A stretch of DNA of 64,000 nucleotides. Source: Burkholderiales bacterium. Its GTDB lineage: Bacteria > Pseudomonadota > Gammaproteobacteria > Burkholderiales > Burkholderiaceae_C. The notes beneath the pieces were generated by a model that worked only from the letters and a program-made list of their open reading frames with translations, was not told the DNA's origin and ran no database searches. Of this stretch, positions 7,701-14,708 are shown piece after piece. Made by a program: the position numbers and the translations under genes. The DNA is taken from positions 186,001 to 250,000 of the forward strand of contig JAGWTR010000001.1 in the NCBI GenBank assembly GCA_028868855.1, given 5' to 3'. Numbering within the stretch: the stretch's first letter is position 1; every line of letters starts with the position of its first letter.

Positions 7701-9808
7701 GCAACGACACCCTGCGTGGCACAGTGCGCTCGGACATCTACCTCTTCAACCTCGGCGATGGCCAAGACACAATTCAGGAAGCGGAAGTGACAGGTCAACC
7801 TGCTGGGCAGGTTGACGTCCTACGCTTTGGCGCAGGCATCAACCCCGGCGACATAGTGGTGGGCCGCACCGGCAGCGACCTGGTGCTCAGCCACATCAAC
7901 GGCACCGACAAGGTGACGATCAAGGGCTGGTACTCCACAGCCGGAGCAACAACGAATCAAGTCGAGCGTGTGGAATTCACAGGCGGCACCGTCTGGACGA
8001 ACACGAGCTTGACGGAGCAAGCCTTGGTCATTAACGGCACAGCCGGCAACGACACCCTCACTGGCGCTGGCAACTACGCCAACGTCATCTATGGCGGCGA
8101 CGGAGCTGACACGATCACAGGTGGCAGTGGCGGTGACTTCCTGTACGGCGGCAGCGGCAATGACTCGCTGACTGGCACCGATGGCAACGACTTGCTCGAT
8201 GGCGGCGAGGGCAATGACGTCCTGGACGGAGGCCGCGGAGCGGACACGCTTATCGGGGGCGCAGGCGATGACGTGCTAGGCGGTGCGTCAGGCAGCATTG
8301 ACGCGGGGTACGGTATTAACGGGTACATCACGGGCTACTCCTTTTACGACCCTCTGGCGGGCAACACCTATCAAGGCGGGGCCGGCAACGACACCCTGCG
8401 TGGCACGGTGCGCTCGGACCTGTACCTGTTCAACCTCGGCGATGGCCAAGACACGGTCCAGGAAGTGGAAGTGTCTGGTCAACCTGCCGGGCAGGTTGAC
8501 GTCCTGCGCTTTGGCGCAGGCATCAACCCCGGCGACATGGTGGTGAGTCGCACCGGCAACGACCTGGTGCTCACCCACATCAACGGCACCGACAAGGTGA
8601 CGATCAAGAGCTGGTACTCCACGGCCGGAGCAACAACGAACCAAGTCGAGCGTGTGGAATTCACAGACGGAACCGTTTGGTCCAACACGAGCTTGACGGA
8701 ACAAGGACTGGTTGTCGCCGGAACAGCAGGGAATGACACCCTCACAGGCGCTGGCAACTACGCCAACGTCATCTATGGCGGCGACGGAGCCGACACGATC
8801 ACGGGTGGCAGTGGTGGTGACTTCCTGTACGGCGGCAGCGGCAATGACTCGCTGACTGGCAACGATGGCAACGACTTGCTTGATGGTGGCGACGGCAACG
8901 ACGTCCTGGACGGAGGCCGAGGCGGCGACACCCTCATCGGTGGTGCAGGCGACGATACGCTTGGGGGGTCTGCTTGGTCCGTGGACGCGGGCTACGCAGG
9001 TAGCTCCTACTACGACCCACTGGCGGGCAACACCTACCAAGGCGGGGTCGGCAACGACACCCTGCGTGGCACAGTGCGCTCGGACCTCTACCTCTTCAAC
9101 CTCGGCGATGGCCAAGATACGATCCAGGAAGTGGAGATATCTGGTCAACCTGCCGGGCAGGTTGACGTCCTGCGCTTTGGCGCAGGCATCAACCCCGGCG
9201 ACATGGCGGTGAGCCGCACGGGCAACGACCTGGTGCTCAGCCACGTCAACGGCGCCGACAAGGTGACGATCAAGGGTTGGTACACCTCAGCCGGCTCAAC
9301 CCAGTACCAAGTCGAGCGTGTGGAATTCACAGACGGCACCGTCTGGTCCAACACGAGCCTGACGGAGCAAGCATTGGTCGTTACCGGCACGGCCGGTAAC
9401 GATACCCTCACCGGCCTGAGTAGCTACGCCAACACCTTGAGCGGTGGCAACGGTGCGGATACGATCACCGGCGGCGCAAGCAGCGATCTGCTGTTCGGCG
9501 GTGCTGGCAACGACAGCCTCTACGGAGGACTCGGCAACGACACGTACAAGTGGTTTGCGGGGGACGGCTTCGACACCATCTCAGACACAGGTGGAGCGGA
9601 TACGGTGGACTTTAGTGGAATCGCAGCGGAGCAGTTGTCCTTCTTCCGGCAAGGCAACGACTTGGCTATCGAGGTAGGCAGCTCAAGCCAAGGCGTCTTG
9701 GTCAAGAACCAGTTCTTGACCGGCGGAACCGGGCAGGTGGAGAACTTTCTGTTCGATGGCGTTCTCCAGACCGCCAACGACGTGGCGCTGTTGGCAATCA
9801 ATCGGTGA
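4772..9808 (+). CDS. Giant RTX protein with FrpC-like self-processing module and C-terminal type I secretion region
   Basis: A 1678-residue secreted calcium-binding protein. Order: residues 1-72 mixed helical; 73-117 a Gly/Ala-rich hydrophobic stretch (WASVAGAVFGSIGGPAGA) that could insert in membranes; about 180-245 a first GGxGxDxLx block; 465-640 a segment matching the Neisseria FrpC self-processing module, beginning RRDPLLLDLNGDG with EF-hand-like loops (DLNGNGTIDSGRELFG, DSNADGKVDSADAAW); about 640-860 an alpha-helical spacer; about 890-1540 three repeated units each with RTX nonapeptides plus an HCBP-related segment (INPGDIVVGRTGSDLVLSH); then a final RTX block and a C-terminal region with no cysteine, typical of type I signals. 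In FrpC the module cleaves an Asp-Pro bond when calcium binds; here the bond is D465-P466, and a second Asp-Pro lies at 635/636. No HlyC-type acyltransferase gene is nearby. Toxin, bacteriocin or adhesin roles are all possible. Confidence 0.93.
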   Translation: MAQADTYATLQNYASDFIQALSTYGEELLNHIDDPYYAQSKILAKASGIPDKALTIAAIDKAIESGDSAAIEREILKGWASVAGAVFGSIGGPAGAAAGALILSKCTEFAVDFIRSRGAFQSDETLTERLAYNLAQSTYALLSGTSDLTPEMTLAVREKYEAAVNWGGENLSRRILGSSQGDTLAGGGFNDLLLGNAGNDTLKGYDGVDILDGGENDDLLDGGSGADYMYGGEGGDTYIVDNVDDKVYENAGEGNDLVITTTFHTLSANVENGTISKDAATSISLRGNELSNILTNSSDWGQSLYGEAGADKLYGGIEGDELDGGNDNDADTLAGGAGIDTYEAYNNDVIYDSDSRGSVRLDGRLITEGTWYKTAADGAQLYKSRDGAIEFAYYAAEHKLLMTSSSGTITITGYRPVPPALQRLSGGSLGLGITLSLGPDTPEPVRDELGAAMAAAQTARVVRRDPLLLDLNGDGQIATLPEGSGPRFDFDANGFAESGGWAGSTDGLVVRDLNGNGTIDSGRELFGDQTLLANGTFASNGFQAIAALDSNADGKVDSADAAWSELRIWRDADEDGQTEGGELLTMADAGVTAINTPYSNANQTDASGNVLAQSGTFTRTDGATGKAGSFLFDRDPMNSLPTSWVVESGHIQSLPDLNGLGNVYSLRQAMAHSPDLEAAVAALIASTDFKSLRAQFDALVQEWTGASSVSPTSRGASIDARQLAVLEAFYGQAFSGADGANPNTIAAPILQNAYTKLVDGLYVQYLAQAQLKPAWEKVSFSWDDTSSAMVADFSGAVPVMQAMLGSAPSGAAQLLYEFAKSAKQFGLDTGAGFANFRATFDGSAFGYDKVLQAGLDGMALVIGTDSSESLTLPSRGVLYALNGGGTATGSDGADWIYGGSGSDTLSGGDGNDLLEGGDGNDLLDGGRGADTLVGGAGDDVLGGAAGSIDAGYGIDGYITGYSFYDPLAGNTYQGGAGNDTLRGTVRSDIYLFNLGDGQDTIQEAEVTGQPAGQVDVLRFGAGINPGDIVVGRTGSDLVLSHINGTDKVTIKGWYSTAGATTNQVERVEFTGGTVWTNTSLTEQALVINGTAGNDTLTGAGNYANVIYGGDGADTITGGSGGDFLYGGSGNDSLTGTDGNDLLDGGEGNDVLDGGRGADTLIGGAGDDVLGGASGSIDAGYGINGYITGYSFYDPLAGNTYQGGAGNDTLRGTVRSDLYLFNLGDGQDTVQEVEVSGQPAGQVDVLRFGAGINPGDMVVSRTGNDLVLTHINGTDKVTIKSWYSTAGATTNQVERVEFTDGTVWSNTSLTEQGLVVAGTAGNDTLTGAGNYANVIYGGDGADTITGGSGGDFLYGGSGNDSLTGNDGNDLLDGGDGNDVLDGGRGGDTLIGGAGDDTLGGSAWSVDAGYAGSSYYDPLAGNTYQGGVGNDTLRGTVRSDLYLFNLGDGQDTIQEVEISGQPAGQVDVLRFGAGINPGDMAVSRTGNDLVLSHVNGADKVTIKGWYTSAGSTQYQVERVEFTDGTVWSNTSLTEQALVVTGTAGNDTLTGLSSYANTLSGGNGADTITGGASSDLLFGGAGNDSLYGGLGNDTYKWFAGDGFDTISDTGGADTVDFSGIAAEQLSFFRQGNDLAIEVGSSSQGVLVKNQFLTGGTGQVENFLFDGVLQTANDVALLAINR
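7345..9378 (+). repeat. Three near-identical in-frame repeats of about 0.67 kb inside the RTX gene
   Basis: The word beginning AACACCTATCAAGGCGG recurs at 7679, 8363 and 9029, giving periods of 684 and 666 bases, all multiples of three. Copy 2 (about 8029-8712) and copy 3 (about 8713-9378) are complete; copy 1 has a divergent start. Copy 3 lacks the short GYITGYS-type insert, which explains the 18-base difference. Each unit encodes RTX nonapeptides followed by the same folded segment. Near-identity at DNA level implies recent duplication or gene conversion, and copy number may vary between strains. Confidence 0.9.
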
Positions 9809-9833
9809 CAAGCAGTCACGATAAGCAGACACG

Positions 9834-9861
9834 AAACGGCGCCCAGGCGCCGTTTCTTTTT
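9834..9861 (+). terminator. Rho-independent terminator after the RTX gene
   Basis: A perfect ten-base stem AAACGGCGCC/GGCGCCGTTT with a very short loop, followed by CTTTTT, begins 25 bases after the RTX stop codon. It is a textbook intrinsic terminator and cleanly closes the rightward RTX transcription unit. Confidence 0.9.
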
Positions 9862-10002
9862 GCGTCCGGCGGACACTTCTGAGTGCTACGCGAGGTTCTA
9901 GCGTCGCCAGCCATTGTTTCTCCGGATACTGCAGCCGGCTGGACGAGGCCCGCCGCTTCGCTGAGATTTCGCAGTAGCATCAAGCACTTAGTGGTTTTGT
10001 CA

Positions 10003-10108
10003 AAACGCGACACGCGATGCCAGATTTTTGCGAAACGCGACAAGCGATGCCGGACGGGTTCCGTCCGCGGCCCGTGAAAGCCCGCTAAACGCGACATCCT
10101 TTGCCGGA
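10003..10108. repeat. Three imperfect 22-bp direct repeats (AAACGCGACA..GATGCC.GA type)
   Basis: Copies at 10003-10024, 10033-10054 and 10087-10108 share AAACGCGACA at the start and TGCCGGA (TGCCAGA in the first) at the end. Start-to-start spacing is 30 and 54 bases. Iterated sites like this act as operators, replication iterons or multiple transposase-binding sites (as at ends of IS21-family elements). No transposase gene is adjacent. They overlap the weakly supported N-terminus of the downstream ORF, which suggests that the true start of that gene lies to their right. Confidence 0.6.
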
Positions 10109-11314
10109 TTGCGCGCCATCCCTGCTCGGATCCGACACAGCAAGACCCCCAGCACCTCAAGTCTCAGCGACTTCCTTCGCTTTGACGCGGGGCGGCCGGA
10201 ACTGCTGGCCTTGTTCGCTCCAGCTGCCGACTGGCGAAAGAAGCGCCAGTACCCCGAGTTGAAGCCCCTCAGCAGCTTCACGCGAGATGACTACTTGCGC
10301 TTGGCTTGGGAACTGCTCCGACGGATGCCTCGATACCGTAGGCAGTACCGGAAGCTCGAAGAGCTTGGTATCAAGACGGCGACATTCTTCAAGCCGACTT
10401 CAAGTTTTTTCTATACCAGCGACAACCCGCCCGGTTTTTCCAAATGGGCTGACGTGCCCTTGCGTGGACACAAGTGCGAGCCACCGATAGCGTTTCAAGA
10501 CGACACCTTTGGCACGTACATTGAGACGCAGTCGGCGGCAGGCCAGCCCTGGTTCGTGATGAATCGGCGCAAGTGGGTGATGGACCTATGGGGCTTGCAT
10601 CACTTACCGGACCCCGCGACCGCATTTGACCTCTTGCCCAAGCGCGAGCTGTTCAACGCTCCGGCGGCACCTGTTTCTGTCGTTTCCAATGCAGCACCAG
10701 CTGATCGCCCGCAGTTGGTGAACACCTACCTTCGCCAGAATGAAATGCTGGTTCGCTTCCGGTTGGACGCGTCGTTTGACCAGCAGCTCGAATCAGTCCG
10801 GCAGGAGTTTGTTCGTGCTCAAGGGGTGGCGGCGCAGCGGGCGCAAAGTGCGCTTGACCCCTTGGCCTCACCGGGGCGGCGAAAAGCAGGCAAGAATGCA
10901 CTCAGCGATGAGGATGCAGCGTTCCAGCACAGCCCGCGCGTGCAAGCCAAGGCGGGACGTGTGTTGCTCAAGCAACTGGAGCTGAGCCCTTTTTGGTTGC
11001 GAACTTGGGATGCCATTGCGGAGGCCAGAATTCAGCAGGGTGTTGCTGAACCTCGGCTGGATCGGAACGGGCTCATTCTGCAGTTTGGCAATGACAGTGC
11101 TGGTATCCCGACCGAGTTTGATGTATCAAGGGTTGGTAGCCGCAAGCAGCCCAGTCGCCGCAAGCAAGGGCAAGGGTTGGCCGATATGGTCCACGATGCA
11201 CTTACCCCCGCCATGGTCCCGAATTGGCGCATGCGTAGCGAGAAGTACATAGAACAAAGCGACGAGGCCTTTCGGCAGCTCGTCGCTTTGGCGTTCTCGG
11301 TGACGGTGGACTGA
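10028..11314 (+). CDS. Protein with DUF6499-like (transcriptional-regulator-like) region; start uncertain
   Basis: Up to 428 residues from a TTG at 10028. The recognisable part is near residues 66-110 (DWRKKRQYPEL...LAWELLRRMPRYRRQY), which resembles the DUF6499 domain of conjugative-element regulators, usually DW..x..Y..L...WAWEFLRRNP.Y. In that family the domain sits almost at the N-terminus, so the real start may be the in-frame TTG at 10211; no in-frame ATG precedes the domain. The rest (about 200-428) is Arg/Lys-rich and unassigned. The 22-bp repeats cover the first 27 codons. It may be a 5'-truncated gene. Confidence 0.6.
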   Translation: MRNATSDAGRVPSAARESPLNATSFAGLRAIPARIRHSKTPSTSSLSDFLRFDAGRPELLALFAPAADWRKKRQYPELKPLSSFTRDDYLRLAWELLRRMPRYRRQYRKLEELGIKTATFFKPTSSFFYTSDNPPGFSKWADVPLRGHKCEPPIAFQDDTFGTYIETQSAAGQPWFVMNRRKWVMDLWGLHHLPDPATAFDLLPKRELFNAPAAPVSVVSNAAPADRPQLVNTYLRQNEMLVRFRLDASFDQQLESVRQEFVRAQGVAAQRAQSALDPLASPGRRKAGKNALSDEDAAFQHSPRVQAKAGRVLLKQLELSPFWLRTWDAIAEARIQQGVAEPRLDRNGLILQFGNDSAGIPTEFDVSRVGSRKQPSRRKQGQGLADMVHDALTPAMVPNWRMRSEKYIEQSDEAFRQLVALAFSVTVD

Positions 11315-11326
11315 CTCGGCACAACC

Positions 11327-12355
11327 TCAGGCCAAAGCGCATTCGGCGTCGTCCTCCCCGTTCCAGAGTTCGGGCGGCGGCGCCACCGCATTGCTCAGCG
11401 TGAAGATGTCGCCCAACGCATATTCTTTGCCGCTGGTGGACGGTGGGGTCGTGATGTCGAACCCGAGGGATTCAAAGTAGGCAATATGGCGTTGGTACGC
11501 TTTGGCCTCAAGCAGCGTCTCAAGGTCGTCGCCGTGCTCCCAGAGGCGGTAGGTTGTGCGGTACATGGGCTTGAGGTCTCGAAGGTCCAATGCACTCAAT
11601 CCGGCACGCACCGATCCGCTGAGTTTGAGGCGGCGAAATGCGTTCTCTAATTCGGACTTCAACATGGCAAAGGTGCATTCACGCGGCGTTGTCATGTCCA
11701 TGGCTTTCAGCTTGGGGTAGCGCAGTACGATTTCAGACCGGATTTTTGTCCTGAGGAAATCCAGAATGGCATCACGGTTGGGCAGGTTTGCTGGAAGCCC
11801 CTTCGTGTCAAGCAATTCTTTCAGCTTGTCGTAGAACTTTTGCGCAGAGCTTTGCGAGTACTGATTTCGATAAACCGTTTCGCCAAACCCGTAAGCAGAA
11901 GTGTTCATGCCCTTGTCAATCATCTCGTGGGCCAACTCCACGAGTGCGCGGCTGGCCGGAACATCTTCGGGTAGATCAAGATTCACGCCAACATCGAGCC
12001 GTTTCATCGTTACCGTATCACCGTTTTCGATTCGGCGTTTTTCCTCGTTACGAAGGGGCAAGGCGTGTGTGTTGTGGGTTGCCTTGTACGACTCCAAGAC
12101 CAAGCTAGGCACGTCACAAGAACCAAATGCGTTGTGACCCTGGCCATACCCAATCACGCTGCCTTCAAGGACCAGAATGTCCTTTGAGGGCAAGTAAAGG
12201 CCATGAAGGTCTTTGTCTTGGTAGTAGCTGGGGATAGAAAAGCGTGTCGCGCGGGGTGGTCCTGAATTATTTGTGCCGTCCATGCGGTCATCTTGGAGCA
12301 GCAGTGCGCATTGCGTAGTAATGGTGTCTACGAAAACCTTATTGGGTGTCAACAT
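11327..12355 (-). CDS. Phage/plasmid replication protein, II/X-like family
   Basis: A 342-residue product likely to start rolling-circle replication of a small phage-like or integrative element. Filamentous-phage gpII relatives share a core with GNPxxFxQGHNxFGSDD; here VLEGSVIGYGQGHNAFGSCD (about residues 63-82) matches well, and a later FYDKLKELLD supplies the Tyr/Lys pair typical of the active-site helix. I chose the ATG at 12355 over that at 12388 because AAGGAAGTGAG lies at the right distance upstream of it. It is convergent with the DUF6499-like gene, and an AlpA-like gene lies upstream in the same direction, so the pair looks like the core of an integrated element. Assignment rests on motif memory and is moderate. 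Confidence 0.6.
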   Translation of the reverse strand: MLTPNKVFVDTITTQCALLLQDDRMDGTNNSGPPRATRFSIPSYYQDKDLHGLYLPSKDILVLEGSVIGYGQGHNAFGSCDVPSLVLESYKATHNTHALPLRNEEKRRIENGDTVTMKRLDVGVNLDLPEDVPASRALVELAHEMIDKGMNTSAYGFGETVYRNQYSQSSAQKFYDKLKELLDTKGLPANLPNRDAILDFLRTKIRSEIVLRYPKLKAMDMTTPRECTFAMLKSELENAFRRLKLSGSVRAGLSALDLRDLKPMYRTTYRLWEHGDDLETLLEAKAYQRHIAYFESLGFDITTPPSTSGKEYALGDIFTLSNAVAPPPELWNGEDDAECALA

Positions 12356-12527
12356 GTCAATCTCACTTCCTTCATGCCATAGCCCCATATCAGTAGTGAG
12401 GGCTATAAGCTGGTATATCTAAGTAGTCGTACATGGCATATCTGCATAGTCAATATGAACAGCTATTCATGTATTACACGGTGCACTCGCGCCAGAGCGT
12501 TATGCGAAATGGCATGGTCTTACGGCT
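12356..12527. promoter_or_regulatory. AT-rich intergenic stretch with a 16-bp imperfect palindrome
   Basis: Between the AlpA-like and replication genes lies a visibly AT-richer stretch containing ATGAACAGCTATTCAT at 12455-12470 (14 of 16 positions symmetric). It is a candidate operator for the AlpA-like protein or a replication-origin element for the II/X-like protein. No promoter could be assigned with confidence. Confidence 0.4.
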
Positions 12528-12752
12528 TCATGCACGACCTCCTTTTGGGGTGGCTTGGTAAACCGCCTTGGCCTCGATGAAGGCCTCCAGGTCTTTGCGC
12601 CGATAGCGCACCGTGCGCCCGTACTTCACGTAAGGCAGTTCATACCTATTGGTACACCGCCAAACCGCCAGCGTTTTGGCGTTCTTCAGTCCCAAAATAA
12701 CTGCGGCCTCGGCCTCGCTCAATAGCGCATTACTGGTCTCTGGTTGTTTCAT
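12528..12752 (-). CDS. AlpA/excisionase-like helix-turn-helix protein
   Basis: A 74-residue DNA-binding protein. The sequence LSEAEAAVILGLKNAKTLAVWR...LPYVKYGRTVRYRRKDLEAFIEA is the standard MerR-type winged HTH_17 layout: recognition helix, wing (KYGRTVRYRR) and the closing dLeaFi helix. AlpA-type proteins control integrase expression and excision of integrated elements. It lies 172 bases upstream of the replication gene in the same direction, matching the operator-containing gap. Family call is secure; the regulated gene is inferred. Confidence 0.85.
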   Translation of the reverse strand: MKQPETSNALLSEAEAAVILGLKNAKTLAVWRCTNRYELPYVKYGRTVRYRRKDLEAFIEAKAVYQATPKGGRA

Positions 12753-13127
12753 CCATCGCTCCGTTGTTGCAATGGGTCAAATATAGATTTCCAGTAATCG
12801 AAAACGCGTGTTTTTGTGATCTGCAAATCGCACGTTCAATGTGTGCATCTTCCCGGACCAGAACGGCGTGACCTGACCGTGGCGCGTCTCCAGAACATGT
12901 GTCTGGCGAAGTCAGCAGCGGCTTGCGCTACCTGAATCAAGGCGGTTAGTGTGAAAAAGCGCGAGTCAAAACGGCGTTGAGCTGTTGGCATCTCGCGTAC
13001 CGCTGCGGCATTGCCGCAATCACCACCCCACCGCACGCAAACAAGCCTCGCTGCCAGAGTGACCTGGCCCGCTGCCGCATGGCCGCAATGGCTGGCTTCG
13101 ATGCGTCAACCTTGAAAGGAAATCAAC
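12753..13127. other. 375-bp divergent region upstream of the AlpA-like and C39 peptidase genes
   Basis: No supportable gene; short open frames here lack ribosome sites. It holds a palindrome TGCGGC-att-GCCGCA (13004-13018) and a related GC-rich segment about 70 bases later. Promoters for the leftward AlpA-like gene and the rightward leader/peptidase genes should be here; the region near 12780-12830 is AT-richer and the most promoter-like. Confidence 0.35.
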
Positions 13128-13166
13128 ATGAACAGCCTGAGCAACCAAAACGGAGCGACGAAATGA
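13128..13166 (+). CDS. 12-residue leader ORF coupled to the C39-like peptidase gene
   Basis: ATG at 13128 follows a strong ribosome site (AAAGGAAATCAAC). It encodes MNSLSNQNGATK and stops at TGA 13164-13166, which overlaps the peptidase ATG (13163-13165) as ATGA. Ribosomes terminating here would re-initiate on the peptidase gene, which also has its own GGAG seven bases upstream. It could be a regulatory leader or a very small gene. The peptide has no Cys and no Gly-Gly. Confidence 0.45.
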   Translation: MNSLSNQNGATK

Positions 13167-13867
13167 CCGCAGTGAAGCTCGTGACCCAAGAGACGCTGAC
13201 CGACTGCGGTCTGGCATGTGTTGCCATGGTGTCCGGCAAATCGCTGGAGGCCGTGCGCAAGTTCGCAGTGAAGGAGTTGGGCTATCCAAAGGATGGGCCG
13301 TACACGACCACACACGACAACCTGTACAAGCTGCTGGCCCATTTCGGCATAGGCCACGGCAAGAAGGCACCGTTCAAAAGTCTGGCTGCCATGCCATCGC
13401 TGGCGATCATGGAGACGCGCAAGATGCCCAGCACGGGTAATTCGCACTTGGTGGTCTTTGAGCGTTTGCCGGATGGTGACGAGCGGGTGCTGGACCCTGG
13501 CTTTTGGCTGATGCAGCAAGAGCGCCGGGACTGGAATCGCATCAAGCTCGATACCTTCGTGCCGGTGCTGGTTGGCGAGCAGCCCAGCACGCCTAAGAAG
13601 AGCGGCAAGAAGGCAGCAGCCGAATCGGTCGAACCGGCCAGCAACGACGACAAGGCACCCAGCGAGAAGAAGGCGAAGCCCGTTAAGGTGACGGCGGCGA
13701 AAGAAGCGAGGCAGAAGCCCAAGCCGACAACGGCGAAGAAAGCGCCCAAACCGGCTGCGGTGGCTGATGGAGGTGTGCAGCCGCCAGATGCTGCGTCAGC
13801 ACAGCCCGATGCGACTGCCGAGGCGCCTGCCACGGAAGGCGCAGCCAGCATCACCCCACAAGTGTGA
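13163..13867 (+). CDS. Stand-alone C39-like papain-fold cysteine peptidase with Lys/Ala-rich tail
   Basis: A 234-residue cytosolic protein (no signal peptide). The C39 signature is complete: Gln9 and Cys15 in TQETLTDCGLACVAMV, with the spacing Q-x5-C of double-glycine peptidases, then His95 (SHLVVFE) and Asp111 (VLDPG). C39 domains normally sit at the N-terminus of bacteriocin ABC exporters and cut leader peptides after Gly-Gly; here there is no transporter domain. From about residue 145 the chain is a disordered Lys/Ala/Pro-rich tail (KKSGKKAAAES), nucleic-acid-binding in character. Start chosen at 13163 for its GGAG site and ATGA coupling to the leader ORF. Substrate unknown; the next gene is four bases downstream. 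Confidence 0.72.
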   Translation: MTAVKLVTQETLTDCGLACVAMVSGKSLEAVRKFAVKELGYPKDGPYTTTHDNLYKLLAHFGIGHGKKAPFKSLAAMPSLAIMETRKMPSTGNSHLVVFERLPDGDERVLDPGFWLMQQERRDWNRIKLDTFVPVLVGEQPSTPKKSGKKAAAESVEPASNDDKAPSEKKAKPVKVTAAKEARQKPKPTTAKKAPKPAAVADGGVQPPDAASAQPDATAEAPATEGAASITPQV

Positions 13868-13871
13868 TGCC

Positions 13872-14708
13872 ATGGTGCTGGAACAGTTGCTGCTCCAGCC
13901 GCTGCGCCGAATCGAGTTGATCCAGCCGTGGCGTGCGGCTGGCAATCGGCCCGGCGTGGTGGGCGACAGCGTCCTGGCGGGTGCCATGGCGCTGCACTTC
14001 GAAACCTCTGCGCTGGTGTTCAGGTCACCGCTGCGGTTCTCGGCTTGCCAGACCGGCACGGTCATCGGCTTCCGGTCGGACGGTGCAGTCCAAACGCTGG
14101 GTTACCGCTTTGATGTTGTGCCATCGGAGGATGTTGGCGGGCTCTTTGGTGCCTGCGAACCCCGGCTATCACTGACGTCCGACCAGTGGCCAGGGCTATG
14201 TCATGTTGGAAAGGCGCAGTCGGTGTTCTTGTTGGCGGACCTTGGGCAGCAAGGCGCCTCGAACTGCCTCAGGCTTCGGATGCTAGACCAAGGTTGGTGC
14301 AGCGTTATGTACCGCCGCGACCTGGACGGCGCCATCGAACTGTCGCCCCAAGATGAACGCACCGAAGTGCCCAGCATCTCAGTGTGTTCCCCGGAAGACG
14401 AGTTTGGCTGGCTACATCCGGCCAGCTCACACCCATTCGTGCTGGACGGCCAGTACTGGCGGACCGCCCATCCGCGAGACTGGCCGTGGCCTTTGGCGAA
14501 GGAGTGGCAAAGTCAACCGGCTGGTGACCTCTACCAAGCGGTGATGACCAGGGCATTGCTGGCACGCTTCACGCAGCATGAAGGGCTGCATCGCAGACTG
14601 CTGGCGATGCAGAAACCGCCTGTAGTCGCCGGGCTTCCTGATGGACTGATTGGTGACGTCCGCCAGCAACTCCTGAAGGTAGGTAGGCTTACCGCTGTGG
14701 TTTCGTAG
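13872..14708 (+). CDS. Hypothetical protein paired with the C39-like peptidase
   Basis: A 278-residue product from the ATG at 13872, four bases after the peptidase stop, so almost certainly co-transcribed. It begins MVLEQLLLQPLRRIELIQPW. It has no signal peptide, no obvious membrane segment and no motif I recognise; Trp/Pro/His-rich patches (GQYWRTAHPRDWPWPLAKEW) suggest a folded globular protein. As the constant partner of a solitary peptidase it may be substrate, adaptor or regulator. Its last 20 bases overlap the 3' end of the convergent coiled-coil gene. Confidence 0.6.
   Translation: MVLEQLLLQPLRRIELIQPWRAAGNRPGVVGDSVLAGAMALHFETSALVFRSPLRFSACQTGTVIGFRSDGAVQTLGYRFDVVPSEDVGGLFGACEPRLSLTSDQWPGLCHVGKAQSVFLLADLGQQGASNCLRLRMLDQGWCSVMYRRDLDGAIELSPQDERTEVPSISVCSPEDEFGWLHPASSHPFVLDGQYWRTAHPRDWPWPLAKEWQSQPAGDLYQAVMTRALLARFTQHEGLHRRLLAMQKPPVVAGLPDGLIGDVRQQLLKVGRLTAVVS

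Noticed and set aside
8288-9244. 318-codon minus-strand frame inside the RTX gene
   Set aside because: It is the complement of GC-rich, repetitive RTX coding DNA; low-complexity Val/Ala/His-rich product with no start signal.
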